Below are positions 24,398 to 37,900 of a stretch of 64,000 nt of DNA, in pieces. Location: positions 26,871,244 to 26,935,243 of the forward strand of contig CM022670.1 in the NCBI GenBank assembly GCA_012295275.1, written 5' to 3'. Below the pieces are notes generated by a model. The model was given only the letters and a program-made list of their open reading frames with translations. It ran no database searches and was not told where the DNA came from. The translations under genes were made by a program, and so were the position numbers. This DNA is from Chrysomallon squamiferum (taxonomy: Eukaryota > Mollusca > Gastropoda > Neomphalida > Peltospiridae). Position 1 is the stretch's first letter; each line of letters opens with the position of its first letter.

Positions 24398-27300
24398 TCA
24401 ATCATCAATGTTCACGTAGGGCAAGATATGCAAAAATTCATTATCAACTGTTGGCACTGAAAGCATCTGAGTCCAGTCATGCCAATCGCCATTGTGATCA
24501 TAACATCCGTTTACACCTTCCCAAGGATCATTATGAAGTCTTAGAACATGATCGTCAGTTACCTCATAGGGTTGAGGAGGGTCATAGTCGCAACTCCCCC
24601 AGTCGATACTGTCAGGGTCCAGTGGTGGAAGGAGTTCATAGATTTGTTGTTCATTCAGTCTCTGTGGTGCTGCTTCAGCACAGTGATCTGAAGTATCAGC
24701 TTTATCTTCAGAATGCTTGTGCTTTTCAAACTGGACTTCAGAGTGACCACTGGATTCGTTGAATCCATGAGATGATTCTATTGAAGATTCACAACCAATT
24801 GCATTTTCATACTTGAAACTGCAAATATCTTCTGGTGAAGATCTCACAGATGTTTCAAGAAACTTTTCAACAAGTTCAGTCTTTGTCCTACTAAGTGAAA
24901 TACTAGATGGGATATTTTCTAAATTTAAATTGTCCCCAGCTTTTTTGCGTCGCTTTGGACCAACACCTGGAGGTAATGTATACTGTTGCATATCAACCTC
25001 CTTAATAATTTCATTTTTATTAAGTTTTTGTATCAAATCATTTCCTATATTTGATGAACCAGTTTTCTGCTGCAATTCAGCTATTAGCTGAGCAGTGGTT
25101 TTCACTTTGGGTGTCCTGGAAGATTTTAAAATGTCAGTTTTGGGGCTCTTTTTCAAACAATCACCACTATTTCTGTCCGTCACAAGCGGCGACATGGTGT
25201 GGTATTCTTTAGCATGAACAGAACTAGAAGAAACTAATTTGTCACCATGGCGATTTCTGTAAGATTTCACAGTTCCATTAACAACTGAAGAATTACTCTT
25301 ATTGCATTTTGAAAGACCAAAATTTTTGTCAGCTTTCTGTTTGATTGACTGGCCATCAGATATTTCAGCACGTATCCTTTTCCTATTGGCTACATTTGTT
25401 TTAGAAATGTCATTTTGATCTTTTCTTGAGCAATTATCAACTGATTTTGAAAGAGACTCGCTGGAATGATTTTCCTTTAATTTCTTTGTAGAATGATTAC
25501 TGTTTTGAGGCAGGTAGGAGCTAGCATTATCACTACTGACTGAAGAGTGACACTGAATATCAGGCTTGAGGTTTCTTACTCTGCTGCTGTCACTGATCCA
25601 ACTGGAATTGGAATCCTCATTACCTGAAATCAAAGGACTTCCAGCAGTTGGTGACCTGGTTTTGTTCCGGTTCTTAGGTGTGGATGGACGGCCTGGCATA
25701 GGTGACTGAGATCGAGAATTTCCATCAATGGAGTCATTATGAGTGATAGTACTTGCCCTATTTGAATTAAAGCTTTTCTCAGAATTAGTTGGTGATGCAG
25801 GTGGTAATGAAGGCGTTGAACATTTACTTTTTGATAAAGTTTTTGATGGCATAATACAGTGTTTGATCACAGGACTACCATTTCTTGACTGAGTCACAGA
25901 TTGCACAACTGACTGTTTCACAAGAGGACTTAATTGTGGCACTGAAGATTTACATCCAGCATTTGGTGATGGTACTGAAGTGGAAGGGCCTCTCATTAAC
26001 TGTAACTTTGGTGTAGCAGGTTTAACACTAGTAGAACGAATTGTTCCTGGACTAAGATGAGATGAATGGACATTTGGAGTGGAACACCTGACTCCTGGTA
26101 AACCTGGTGACACATTTGTCCTCCTCCCTTGAGCAGGAGAACAAGTTCTGTTTGGAAATGGAGAAGATGGACTACCAGGACATGATCTTATTTTACCCGC
26201 ACCCTGCAGGGCTGCCACACTGGGGTGCCGAGTCACCAATTCTATCCGTTCTCCATTAACGGATCCACTCTCACTGTCCCCAGCATTAACAAGCTTTTGC
26301 CAACTGCGAACCAGTCTTTTTGCTCTTTTGGCCAACTGTTCATTGTCAGTCTTCTTTCGCAATTCATTGACAAACTTACCAATTCTTGTTTGCTGAAATA
26401 CAAATATGAATAATATTATGAAACAAAAATTGGTGAAACACAAAAGCTTTCATGTAATACTTGTTAAAAATATGTATATTAAATCTAATAATACAAATAA
26501 TGATTGATTAATTCTATACAAACAACTGAACAGCTATAATTAATAAATTTATCTCAAAAGAGAAAATGTGTCAGATTTATTTAAAGAACTTTTAAATTAG
26601 ATTAAATGAAATCTTTATCCAGCACAGCACAAAGTTTATTAAAAAATCATGCCAATTCCGTCTTATTCAAAATGAAATATTAAAACATGCTAATACTAGC
26701 CTCCAATGCTTCCTTTGTAATTGGGTAGCTCTCCAAAATGGAGATGACCTCCAACACGCTTGTAACATCAAGCACCTAAAAATATGTTATAAATTTAGCA
26801 TAATGTGAAAGGTATTATAAAACTGTTTAAAATATTCACTGATATTTCATTTTTGAAGTTGTCTTTCAGTCAGGATACTCCATCTAAAAACATCAAATGG
26901 AATGTCAGAACGTTTCTAGGTAAGAATTTTACTATTTAACAGTTCTAACTCATGAAAAAAAAAAAAAATTGTAAACATCTTAATATAAATTTCAATTATT
27001 CTGTCTATAAATCACAAAAAAATAAAAATAAATAAATAAAAATTCAAATTAAAAAAATATAAATTCTTTGAATTAGCACTTGTTTTTTGCTTTTTACAAA
27101 GTCACTTTAGTAATATTAAAATTTGTTGTTTCCCTGATAGCATATTATACTGAGAATTTAGAATTATACTTGTAGATACTACATATTAAGAAAAATAAGG
27201 TACTCTACATTAGCTACAGGTAGTAGACTGTAGAGGGATTACACCTAAAATTCAGTTGTGTAGCAAACATGGTATTTAATATACAAGTTATTTCCAGTTG

Positions 27301-27898
27301 TGATAATATTAATATCTACAACATATATTTAAGTATATATATATATAAACGACGAAATGAGTACGATACCCCAATTTAAAAACATTTCAATGCATTTTGG
27401 CAAACAAACTCAAGATCGTGATATACTGACAAGATGAAACAAAAAACATGGCAGTTAGAATAACTGAAAATGATTTTAGTTTTCTGAGTGAATATTTATA
27501 ATAAAAAAAGAAAAAAATAAAAAAATTTTAAAAAAAGAAAGAAAAAAAAAATGGGGAAAAGAAAAGTGTCTGGGGAAACGTGTTGCTTGGGTTATAGCAC
27601 AACAAATTTCCCAAGTGTGAAAAAACTAATAAATAACCGTTTGAAAACTGTAAAAGTATTTTATAACTAACATAAAACACCAAGTAAATAATAAACATAA
27701 AAAAGAGCGAAACTATGCATCATACTATTGCGTTTGTAAACATTTCTCCCATTTTAACCATAGCAGAGGGACATCTTGCGGGTCATACAAAATGATCACT
27801 TCCAAACAGCAGCAAATATAAACGAATAATCTTACATTATTCTGCTCATCAAGTGCCTTTAGAAGTTTCTCTTTTATTTGTTGTGGAGAGAACTGCAT
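24398..27898 (-). CDS. MED26: Mediator complex subunit 26
   Basis: Mediator subunit that recruits elongation factors to RNA polymerase II through its TFIIS N-terminal type domain. Exons in transcript order: 27836-27898 (21 codons), 26701-26775 (25 codons), 24398-26392 (664 codons and stop), together 710 residues. The TFIIS-N domain spans residues 1-85: SPQQIKEKLLKALDEQNN, then SYPITKEALEQTRIGK, then AKRAKRLVRSWQKL. A long Ser/Pro-rich disordered middle follows. The end holds LPPLDPDSIDWG and HNGDWHDWTQ and closes with HILPYVNIDD, like vertebrate MED26. The start is the ATG at 27898, giving MQFSPQQ. The donor of exon 2 is GC rather than GT (26700-26699, GAG|GCTAGT); the alternative GT four bases on would break the phase. 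The gene is divergent from TMEM69. Confidence 0.95.
26393..27835 (-). other. MED26 introns
   Basis: Intron 2 (26393-26700) has GC-AG ends and intron 1 (26776-27835) has GT-AG ends. Intron 1 contains A-rich runs (27500-27560) and a short TA run near 27337. No other feature is seen. Confidence 0.7.
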
Positions 27899-29120
27899 GG
27901 GGCCGGCCAAAAACGCCTATTTCAGGTGACTTGTGCCAGCAGAGGGTCGTACACCGTGCCACCAGAATGGCGGACGTCCATACATTGTACGGGATCTGGA
28001 TCTCGACACGCACTGACATCTGGGTAGAAACTCTTAGCTCTCTGTGACGTCAAATGCCGAACCACTGTTCGTCTTCTCACAACCGGCGCATTCTCAAACG
28101 AGATCATGCAAATTACATTGCTATATAGTACGTTAAATCTGATTGGACCTTTTGACTTCGGTTATAGTTATAACACTTATGATTGGTTCTTGTGGAAATG
28201 ACGTAAAAGGTCAAATAGTTAACTTCCCAAACAACACATCAAGAACGAGAACTCTGACAAGATTCTTGAAGGTTTCAAATACGTCACCAGGGAAAGCCTA
28301 AACAACGGATTACAACTTCAATAATAATAATAATAAGATGTTCATTTTGACAGACAATTAGTAAATTAATGGTGTCTTTATATTTTTCCTGAACGACAGA
28401 ATTAATTAATATTTCCAGACACTTCGACATAATAAATAATCAAAATATTATATAATGTGTGCATATTATATACATAGACTGTCAGAAAATTTTAAAATAC
28501 TGCAGTTATGCACTTTCTAACTCATTAAATACTGATATATATATTTCAGGTTTATTGACATTTTTATTGTTTTATTAGCATTAATATACCAGTATAAGTG
28601 AAATGTAATTACAATAAGCTATCCCGGAGAAAAAACTCGGTCCGAGAATAGAACCAACTCTAAATGACGCAATTTGATGGGCTTATAAAGACGCCACTTT
28701 TGATTGTATTCATTTGTCACGTTTTGGAATAACAGAGAAAAAATAAATAAATCGTAAGTATAATATACATGGCAAAGAAAATATTGTATGCATATTTTTC
28801 CATGTATTTATATTCATATAATTCTGCATATAGTATTTATTTCTGTTTGTTATAACCCTGTCTGAAATTACTAACAACGTGACAGATCCAGAATTAAATG
28901 TAATTTGTGAGGATTACATTTAAACAAAAATGAATTATGTGATAAGAAAAAAAGTTATCAGATAAAAGATATTCATTGTGATATAATTAAACAAAAACAC
29001 ATACTTAAATATACATTTGCATTATAGTTTAGTCATTTATTTTCTATGTGTAATAAAGATAAATATTTGAGTATAAATTTATATCATCTTTGAATTATAT
29101 TTTTAGCATGGCTGTTATCT

Positions 29121-29155
<35 letters not shown>

Positions 29156-29158
29156 CAG
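27899..29158. promoter_or_regulatory. Divergent MED26/TMEM69 promoter region and TMEM69 leader
   Basis: The first 200 bp (27899-28110) are relatively GC-rich and should carry the MED26 leader and promoter. A TATA-like TTATAAAG at about 28682-28690 faces TMEM69. About 65 bp on, AAATC|GTAAGT (donor at 28754) would close a short non-coding first exon of TMEM69. The following intron ends in a 33-T tract and CAG at 29123-29158, three bases before the TMEM69 ATG. Confidence 0.45.
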
Positions 29159-29161
29159 ACG

Positions 29162-29990
29162 ATGAATTTTCTGACCAGGATTCATCACTTCCCAAGTGTC
29201 AGTATTATCTTTAGGCCTATCCACAGGGAGTTACACAATTCTGTTTCAGGGAAGGTGCACAGAATGTCCTTCATTCAGTCTACAGCAGCCTCTGTAAGGT
29301 CATCATCCATTTTGGAACACCATTTCTGTACTTCTTCTGCAGCCAACAAACAATGGAAAAAATCCAGTGTTATCAATAGTGGCATCTCAAATCCTGGGCC
29401 GGCATCATCTTTTCTGGCATCAAAAATTCTTTATGTACCTGAAAGACAAAATTCAGATGACACAAAAGAGAAAGCTATTGCTGTCTGGAAAAAATTTAGT
29501 GTTGAAGTAAAAGAAAATCTGAAACATCTGAAATCATGTCCAGTTTCAGCACTGACATTAGCAGGCTGTGGATTGATTCCATTTGTGTCACCAGCAGCAT
29601 ATATGACAATGTCTTGCTTATATTCACCTCAGTGGGCCTTCAATCAACTGGCATTTGGAGCTGCTGCACTTTCATTTCTTGGAGGAATTCGATGGGGTTT
29701 TGTGATGGCTGGACAGAAACCACAGTTGGAGTGGTCAAGTCTTGGATATACAGTAGCACCTCCGTATTGTTGCATGGATTGGACTTTTAATGCCTGATTC
29801 AGTTTCATCCTTGGTCATCATGAGTGGATTAGCTGGATCAGCTTATTATGAAACAGGCCTTGGAGGTTATCCATCTTGGTTTAAAGCAATACGTTTTTTC
29901 TTCAGTGGTATTGCTTTTGTTTCCATTTGGACTGTTTTTGTCTTCAGTTTTGTTTTGGATGATGAAAATTCACAAAAAAGAAAAAAGTAA
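29162..29990 (+). CDS. TMEM69: TMEM69-like (DUF3429) membrane protein, frame-disrupted
   Basis: Small multi-pass membrane protein of the DUF3429/TMEM69 family, whose function is not established. The N-terminus (MNFLTRIHHF onward) is basic and rich in Ser and hydrophobic residues with no acid before residue 23, so a mitochondrial presequence is likely. Membrane segments can be seen near residues 128-150 (LTLAGCGLIPF), 160-185 (FGAAALSFLGGIRWGF), 200-225 and 245-268 (FFSGIAFVSIW), with the family-typical GYPSWFKAIR before the last. The frame used to about 29770 stops at 29797, while the matching continuation (AWIGLLMPDS...) is in another frame and runs to the TAA at 29988. The shift lies at 29760-29777: one extra base, or two missing bases, would explain it. 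The rest is intact, so I read this as an assembly or allelic indel rather than an old pseudogene. AATAAA follows at 30174. Confidence 0.8.
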
Positions 29991-31050
29991 TGATCAAAAT
30001 TGAAGAATTTTAATATATGAAAATGCTTCAAGACGAGTGATGGCAAACAAACTGATCTGATGACAGTGATCAGTTGACTGCATTAACTTTTATCACAACT
30101 AATATCTGAAACTAATATTTATAATCAGTTGACTCAAACTGTAGTTACTTTGGATTTTTAAAAAAATATTTCAAATAAAGGTGAAATGAAAATTATAAAT
30201 GTACTTTAATGACATTGGTAATAAATAATAAATCAAGTATATTTATGCTGTTTTCATGTTGCTGTTATTGTATTTTAATAATTAAAATATATATTTTTAA
30301 TGTTCAAAACAAAAATAGAAATAAAAGTGATTTATCATAAATTTTATTGACTGTATTTTTGTTTTATATCATTTATCTTATTATTAATAGAAAAGAAAAC
30401 AAAATTTGATTCAGTCAACAACATGTATTTATACATACCCAGTAAAATTATTGATTTCATTTAGAGATTCTTATATATATCTACTTTTTTCTTTGCTGTT
30501 TCTGTATACAGTGTATAATATATATTTAAAAAATATATTTTTCCTCATTTCTAACCACTTATTTAATTACTTCTTTATTCCAAATGTAGAAAAGATTTAG
30601 AAACTCACAATAATATTTTAAAATAGTTGCAGCAGTGTATTTTATAAACTGAATTTATAATTTTCTGACATTTTTTCATTTATTTGATAGTTATATATAT
30701 ATATATATTTATTTATTTATTTATTTATTAAAACATCTCATTCAAATACAATCGGTACAGTTTCAAATAAAAACAAATCAAGGTCAAGTCGATCCATTTT
30801 TCAGAACATTAGCATTACCTCCCTTAATACTCGACAATCACAATGAATCGAATGATATTGAAAGTCTTCTACTATTCAAAATGTTGTTCCTCAGAAATGG
30901 AGTAAATTATTAGTAAAATTAGAATAAATAGATGACCAAAACATTGATTTTATTTCAAATTAGCATAAATTTGCTTAAGTTAACGTCTTACAATTTCGAT
31001 TATACGTTCCTTGAGCCGACCATGGCTGACCATAATTCACATTAACAAAT
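29991..31050. other. TMEM69 3' flank and TCEANC2 upstream region
   Basis: AT-rich sequence with a polyadenylation signal at 30174-30179, short TA and TTTA runs at about 30692-30730, and no recognisable gene. The TCEANC2 leader must lie near 30960-31050. Confidence 0.6.
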
Positions 31051-33702
31051 ATGGATAAATACCTAGTAAAAACAGGAATGAAACATGATGTTAAAATCCC
31101 AACACCAAGAATTAAACAGTTTCGACAGTCTACAATAGAATCTTTACAGGTGTGATTTTTTTTTTTAGCTTTTCAAAGCCGTCACTGTCAATGTTTCATC
31201 AGCATTTGTAATTTTATTTATGATTTTTCGATACGTTTTAATTTATACTTGTTAAAACATAATTATGAAGTTACTTCTCCAAGCGAAATCTCTATGTCGA
31301 CTTAATAAATATGACGTATGTGTATCGTGTAGATTAAAAAATATATATATTGTCTTTAGCAAACAGTTTATTTCACCCTTTAAACAACACTTAATTTCAC
31401 CCTTTAAACAACACTTAATTTAAGTTGGGGCAGAAAGAACAAAAAGAAAAAAGAAAGGCCTATCTAGAAATTACAGATTATTCGACATAAAATTGCCAGT
31501 GCTTTGTTATTTGATGTAATATTAAATGTACAAAAATGGTTAATAATTTCTATGGATGGCCACATTAATTGTACATCACATTTTTTTTTTTTTTTTTAAA
31601 TTACTTCAGTTGAATTGGCAATATTTATTTTTCTTTTCTTATTTAACAGGGTGTTGTTGTGATTGAAGAAATCCTGAGAATTAAAAGCAAACTGCAATTA
31701 AAAAATCAAACAAAGAATGTTATAATCGAGTGTTTAAAAGAACTTGGAAAGAAAACACCACCAAGAAATGTCATGCTTGATACAAAAATAGGTACAGAAT
31801 TTGTTATTTGAAACTACAGAATTAAAGTTGGATACTAGTGTATTCAGTTTGTCTGCATATACTTTATGTTTGTTATACAAAACAAATGAGCTTCAAAGTT
31901 TTATTTATGATATTGTAAACATTAGTTATATATTCTTTTGATTGTTTTTAAATTTATTATTATTTTTTAAAGAGGGAAAAAATCTGTTTTGATGATTTGA
32001 TGATAAAATATGACTAAATAACTCAAAACCTACCCCCTAAAAAAAAAAAAAAACCACCAACAAATTCAGTATAATATCTGTATTTCGTATTACTATATTT
32101 GGGGTTATTAATAATTTACTTACCAGCAACATGAACATTAAAAAATAACTATCATGTTGTTGGAAATAATTTATATTATTAATATCTTATTGCAATTTTA
32201 ATGGTACCTGAGTCTTTATGAATGAAAACAAATAGGTATTATTTATTTTTAAAAAAAAGAAGCTATTTTGAAATGATGTTTTGCTTATTTGATGTCAAAT
32301 TTGAATGACATGAAATTCCTGCTAAGCAAAAAACTAAGTTTTCAGATGTAAATAAGCACCAGAAAATTATATTAATAGTAACATTAATCTGTTTTCTAGG
32401 ATTAATTCAGAATTATTTTCAATTTTATATTTCTGCTTGCCAGGAAAAATTGTGAACAAGTACAGAAAATATCCTGACAATGAAGTCTCAACAGCTGCTA
32501 GAAGGGTTTATGTCAAATGGAAAAAGCATTTTCAAAACCATCTTGACAGACCTAAGATTGAGGTGAAATGTGATGCAAAAACAGAGAAAATGAGATCATC
32601 AGGAAAAAAGTTTTTGTGCGATGCCTTGTCTCTTGAGGTGATCATTGTAGAATTATGTCAAAAAGATATTAAATTTCACTTGGATCTTTTTATATTATAT
32701 ATAAATAATTTAACTCCTATAGATTACTCATGATTATGTTCATCAGAATACTGAACAGCAACATAAATTATTATATATTACTTACACATCAGATATAAAG
32801 TTGTAGGTGAAGAAAATAATAACAGAATTTAACTCTTTCCTACCTGTTCTTAACTGTAAATGAGAGGCATAATTCTATCAAAACTGGACCCATGCCTCAT
32901 AAATACAGCTGTCAACAATCACAGGAGTTAACTGTCATGATTCCGATAAAATTAAACTACGCTAGGGGAATCAGTTGAATATAATCAGTACATTTTTAAC
33001 TGGATTGTCTATGAAATATTACCATAATAGTAACAAGAATTTTAAATTTTTTACAAACAGTATTAAGAAAAACTGTATGTCTGTCATAATTTATTATAGT
33101 CATCTTTACTGACTGATGTACATAAATAAAATCAGATAAGCAATATAACACTGTTTTGTACAAATTTATTTCAATTATTTACAGAAGAAAAATCAACTTC
33201 TTAAAGGTTTTTTTATCATTTTAGATTTTTTCGTCCCAAAATACATTCTTATGAAATTTAGTATTACCTGTTTTGTATTTCCCTACAACAGTTACATGCA
33301 TTATATTATAAAAAGATGTTAGATCATGTTTTTCTAGAATTTCCAACTGAAAAATGTGCTAGGAAAATTAAACATTTCACTTTGGAAATGTGGTTCTGTG
33401 ACAGGTTTTTATTTATTTTTTTTATAATTGTAAAGTTGAGACAAAAGAGATGATAATAATTTGTTTTGCTTTTTGACTGGACTGAAAGCAATATTTGTTA
33501 AACTATTTTTCAGATGACACATCCACTTCCTGAAGTCATTGAGAGAGAAGTATTTTATTCATGCAAACGACTCATAAATGCAACCTACAGAAAGACAATG
33601 AGAACCCTAGTGTTTACTCTGAGACACAATGAAGAAGTAAAGAATTCTGTTCTCAGTTCAGAGTTGAAAGTTGAAGACTTTGTTAGGAAATACAAAAAAT
33701 GA
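31051..33702 (+). CDS. TCEANC2: TFIIS N-terminal and central domain protein 2
   Basis: Relative of elongation factor TFIIS, with an N-terminal helical bundle and part of the polymerase-binding central domain but no zinc ribbon. Its cellular role is poorly known. Exons 31051-31149, 31650-31791, 32444-32637 and 33514-33702 join in phase to give 207 residues, against about 208 in human. It begins MDKYLVKTG; the TFIIS-N region runs from about 33 to 115 (VVVIEEILRIKSKLQL, then TKIGKIVNKYRKYPDNEV and YVKWKKHF); the central part runs from about 125 (RPKIEVKCDAKTEKMR, then VIEREVFYSCKRLIN and TLVFTLRHN) to the end KYKK. Both the N-terminus and the last residues resemble the human protein. AATAAA near 33921 is a likely polyadenylation signal. 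PSMB2 lies tail to tail downstream. Confidence 0.93.
31380..31427. repeat. 24-bp tandem duplication in TCEANC2 intron 1
   Basis: The unit TTTCACCCTTTAAACAACAC plus TTAA is present twice in immediate succession without a mismatch. It is a recent local duplication with no evident role. Confidence 0.85.
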
Positions 33703-34914
33703 CTTTTACAAAACTTTTTTACTGGTTTTCTGCCACCCCAAATAGAATATAAATTTTAATAACAAAAACACTTTAATACTGCAAAAGTTACCTTTTAGTT
33801 TATATCTATACCTAAGCTTGTCTTTTTATTTGTTGTTAATAATTCAGAATTCTAGCACTTTCTCTTTGGATTGTAAATAGGTTTGTCAGGAATCCATATA
33901 ATGTCAGTAATAATTGTACAAATAAATATTTCTAACTTCAGTGATTCTGTGGATTGTTTATACAGTCAATATTAATGCAACCTTGACTCATTGCAGAGAT
34001 TAATTAATATTTGTGTCTAGTGTAAGGAAGTTTTATTTTTCTAAAGAATATTTTAACAGATATAAATTAAGATGGTTTTGAAGCAGTTTTTGACTGCTGG
34101 AAGACTTAAATCAAGTAAATATAAACTATTTTAGATTAAAAAATATATTGTGATCCAACAGATTATCTGTGCTTATATAATCACAATGGCACAAAACAAG
34201 CTGATTCAAAATTGTATAGACTTTGTATCCTTGAGCTAACAATAGTTCTAATAAATTAATTTATTGCTTGACATTTATTTTCAAATCTATTCTCATTTAT
34301 TGTTTTATAAATCACAAAACATGACAGCATCATATTTTATAATAAAATAGCATTAATTTTTATTGTTTAATGTTTTAATAAATAAATTTGCTTCCACTTA
34401 TTATTTCATTGTAATGTCTTTATTTACAAGCACTTTTACTATAAAAATAGAAAATGAATGCATCAGTAGTTCGTCTGAAATATAAATGTAACATTATAAA
34501 AAGTAACTGAAACTAAAGTGTTTAACTCGTAGAAAAATATTCATCAGCAAATTCAATTTAATCTGTGTCATAGAATACAAAATATACTGTTGACTAGATA
34601 GTGTAGACAGTGTCTCTTCAGTAACAATGTGTGAATAAATTATTGAGAGGATTCCTTAAAGATTTAAAATAAGAACATAAGAATACACCACAAATGAAAT
34701 GTTAAGAATCAAATAAATAAAATTATGTAAGATATGCCATATTTGAAACACTTATAGTTACTAATGAAAATTTAAAAAACAACAAAAAACACAGTAGTTA
34801 TTTTAATTTGCATTTTTGCTACAATTAATCCATACAGTATAAATTATAACAAGAAATGTCTTTCACAATGAAATGTAATTATTATGATGTCTATGATTTA
34901 TTTTTCAAAACGTG
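33703..34914. other. Convergent 3' flanks of TCEANC2 and PSMB2
   Basis: Tail-to-tail intergenic stretch of 1.2 kb. AATAAA near 33921 serves the plus strand; TTTATT at 34897-34902 and near 34415 read as AATAAA on the minus strand for PSMB2. No coding sequence is seen. Confidence 0.6.
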
Positions 34915-37900
34915 TCACTGTAGTGTCAAAAAAGGCCAACTTGAAGGAACAATTGGTTTGGGTTTAACAATAGCTACATCTTTAATTCCATCTTTTCCTA
35001 CTAACCGAACTCGGTAGGTGGGTAGGTTGACAATGAATCTTTTCTGAACCTGTAAAACATAATAATTTTTTAATGTTCATACACTCAGATATTTAAAAGT
35101 TTGTTACAATATGGTAAATATATCTTTAAATACATAACAGGATTTACTTTGGCAGTCTTGCTAATAAATACAAACTAATTTTTTACCATTAAAACAAATG
35201 TACTTTAAAATGCACATCTTAAGATGTCTTTAAATACCTTTTTTTTCTCTCACAAATATATATTAAATAACAAGAAGGTTTTTAATCATAAAATTTCCAC
35301 TTTAAAATCACAAGTAGGGAAAATATTCATTTATAATTATTTAATAAAATTAGAAAAGATTACAATACACTTCTTGTGTTGAACAATATAAAACCACTTA
35401 GCACCCTTGAGAATGTGTCCAACTGATCCATTACTTTTACTTTTAAGCTAATAACAAAACAAATTTATACCTCATCAATACATATCTGCAACAAGGCCAT
35501 AGCTTGTTCTTCAGTCATATCTATTTAAAAATTAAAAAAAGTACATAGAATTTTTAGAAATAATTTAAATTTTCTTTAAAGCATTACTCAAAATTTTAAC
35601 AGATAATAGTGGAATAATTTAATAAAAAATACTGTTTCAAACTTGTTAATATTTAGCAGACATTTAAGATCAGTCATATTATTTTAAATCATAAACTTAG
35701 TAATTAAATTAATCCTGATCAACAAATCCAGGTACTAAAAGCTTTTAACAGAAGGAAGCATTTTAACTGTTTACAAAATCTGGAATTGATTAGAAATATA
35801 TTTAATTTAAGAAATGTTAAATTATTTATGGACAAGACTATGAACACAAACATAGATATCTAGCAACATTTCAAAATATTTAATTTGCTAAATTTTTATT
35901 TATCAATTTGTGGTTTAAAAATCTGAAATTTTATCACCTTTTGTGTAGTATCTATCCAGAATGCTCATCACAAAGAAGCTGCCATATCCATGAGCTCCAT
36001 AACAGGATTTCACACAAGAAGCCAGATAGTCCATGTAATATAACACTGGGCCTTCTTTGTCATCGTAACCAGACAACAACATATTCACATGGTATGGTGT
36101 CTGAAACAAAAAATTGATATAAAAAAATTAGCAAATAAGACAGGTTTACAAACATTTGCAAATACATGTACTTAAATGGTTTGAGACACAAATTAAGACT
36201 TCTTTTATTGTTATATTACAAGAATATAAACAAGATATGTAAACGTTAATGTGATTTTAAAACATAAACTGATTTTGAATTTACTTTGAACAAACTGATG
36301 TTCTAGAAGTAGAAGAAAGTTTAAATTAAATAAATTTTAGCATTTTATTTTGTACCATTATCTTTGTTCTTAGATTGAGATTCTGCTTTATAACTATAAC
36401 TAATGTTAGTAATTATAAAATAAAAACACAATAACAGTAAATTTAAAAACAAAATAATACATATCCTGTTAATTTATCCATAGGTTAAGCATGAAATTTT
36501 GAAATGATTTATTGTTACTTTTTTGTTGTAATTTTATTTTCTTTTCTTTTGCTTTTGTTTATTTATTTATTTTTATTAACTAATTATGTCACAATGAAAA
36601 TACAAATTCTTAACACGTTAGGATGTTTTTTTAGCCTAGATTAAACAAGAAAGAGATAAATATAAGTTTAAAAAATACTAAATATTTAGATACTACATAT
36701 GTTCCATTAACAATACCCTTTATTAAAAGACTTTATATATTACATACATCAGATTTATCATACACATTCATACATACACTGTATACACACATTCATATCA
36801 AAATGTATTACATACATTATATTTTGTCCTCAGCTTTTTTCTGTTTTTAAATATATATTAAACTAATTAATGGACTGTTGAATTTTGACTGTGTAAGCAA
36901 AACAATAATAAAAAATAATAATAGAAGGTTGAGGATTCGTTATTTGAAATTTCAAAATCCAAAACTTTCCAAAGCAGCAAAAATAGTGATATGTTACAGA
37001 TCTCAGACTTTTTTGCATATACAAACTTTATTTTATGAACAAAATTATTAAGTTTTATATAAAATGTATTAACTGTATATAAAATACAAATGGATTTGCA
37101 TTTACACAATAATCCACTTCTCAGGTTATCACAATCTATTTCAAACTCTGAAAGACTTCCTATCACAAGCATTTTGGATAAAGGATTCTCAGTCAGCATA
37201 TTGGTAATGTTACTTACAGAACTTCTGAGATACTCAGCAAGATTACTTCTTGTGAAGTTAGCAGCTGCACGAGGTGAGAGTTCATAACCTACAAGAGATA
37301 TTGTAAAATTACAAATGATTATACTGTTACACAAATCTGAAATACAAGTGCTAAATTTGAAGTTTTAGAGGAAAAGAAGTATTTTAAAACAATGACACTC
37401 TTCACATAAAAAAGACTTCTTTTCTGTTCTTTTCTTCTTTTGATTTTGCTTCTTCTTTTACAGTAAATGAGTTATTTGTATAATTACGTACATTATACTA
37501 AGTTTACTTTGTATGCATATTATGCTTTATTTTTGTTACAATAAATCCAACAGATATTTATATATGGTCAGACCGGATAAATGAACAGATGGCCCGTCGC
37601 AATACTCACCATTTCTCATTTTATACAGCTGAATATTTTTAGATATGTATTCTGCAAATTGAACTGTATCTCCAGGTTCACCTGTCACTGACAACAGAAG
37701 CTTATCACTTAATTTAAACATTTTGTCTTGATCTAGAAAAAAAAGTTTAAAAATATATGTACAACAATAAATAAATAAACAGAGAAATAAAAATGAGACA
37801 ATGTTAATGTAACGATTCAATGTTTACATTGTTTTAATGTTTCTTCTCAAAATAATTATAAAGTTTAATTTTTATTCACAAGACTGCGAAGCCAATGTAA

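Noticed and set aside
27853-28107. Short open frames around the MED26 start
   Set aside because: They are either antisense to exon 1 or in the leader and promoter, without family match.
32195-32225. AATGGTACCTGAGTC resembling the MITE end
   Set aside because: Only about ten bases match, no partner end is found nearby and there is no TA duplication.
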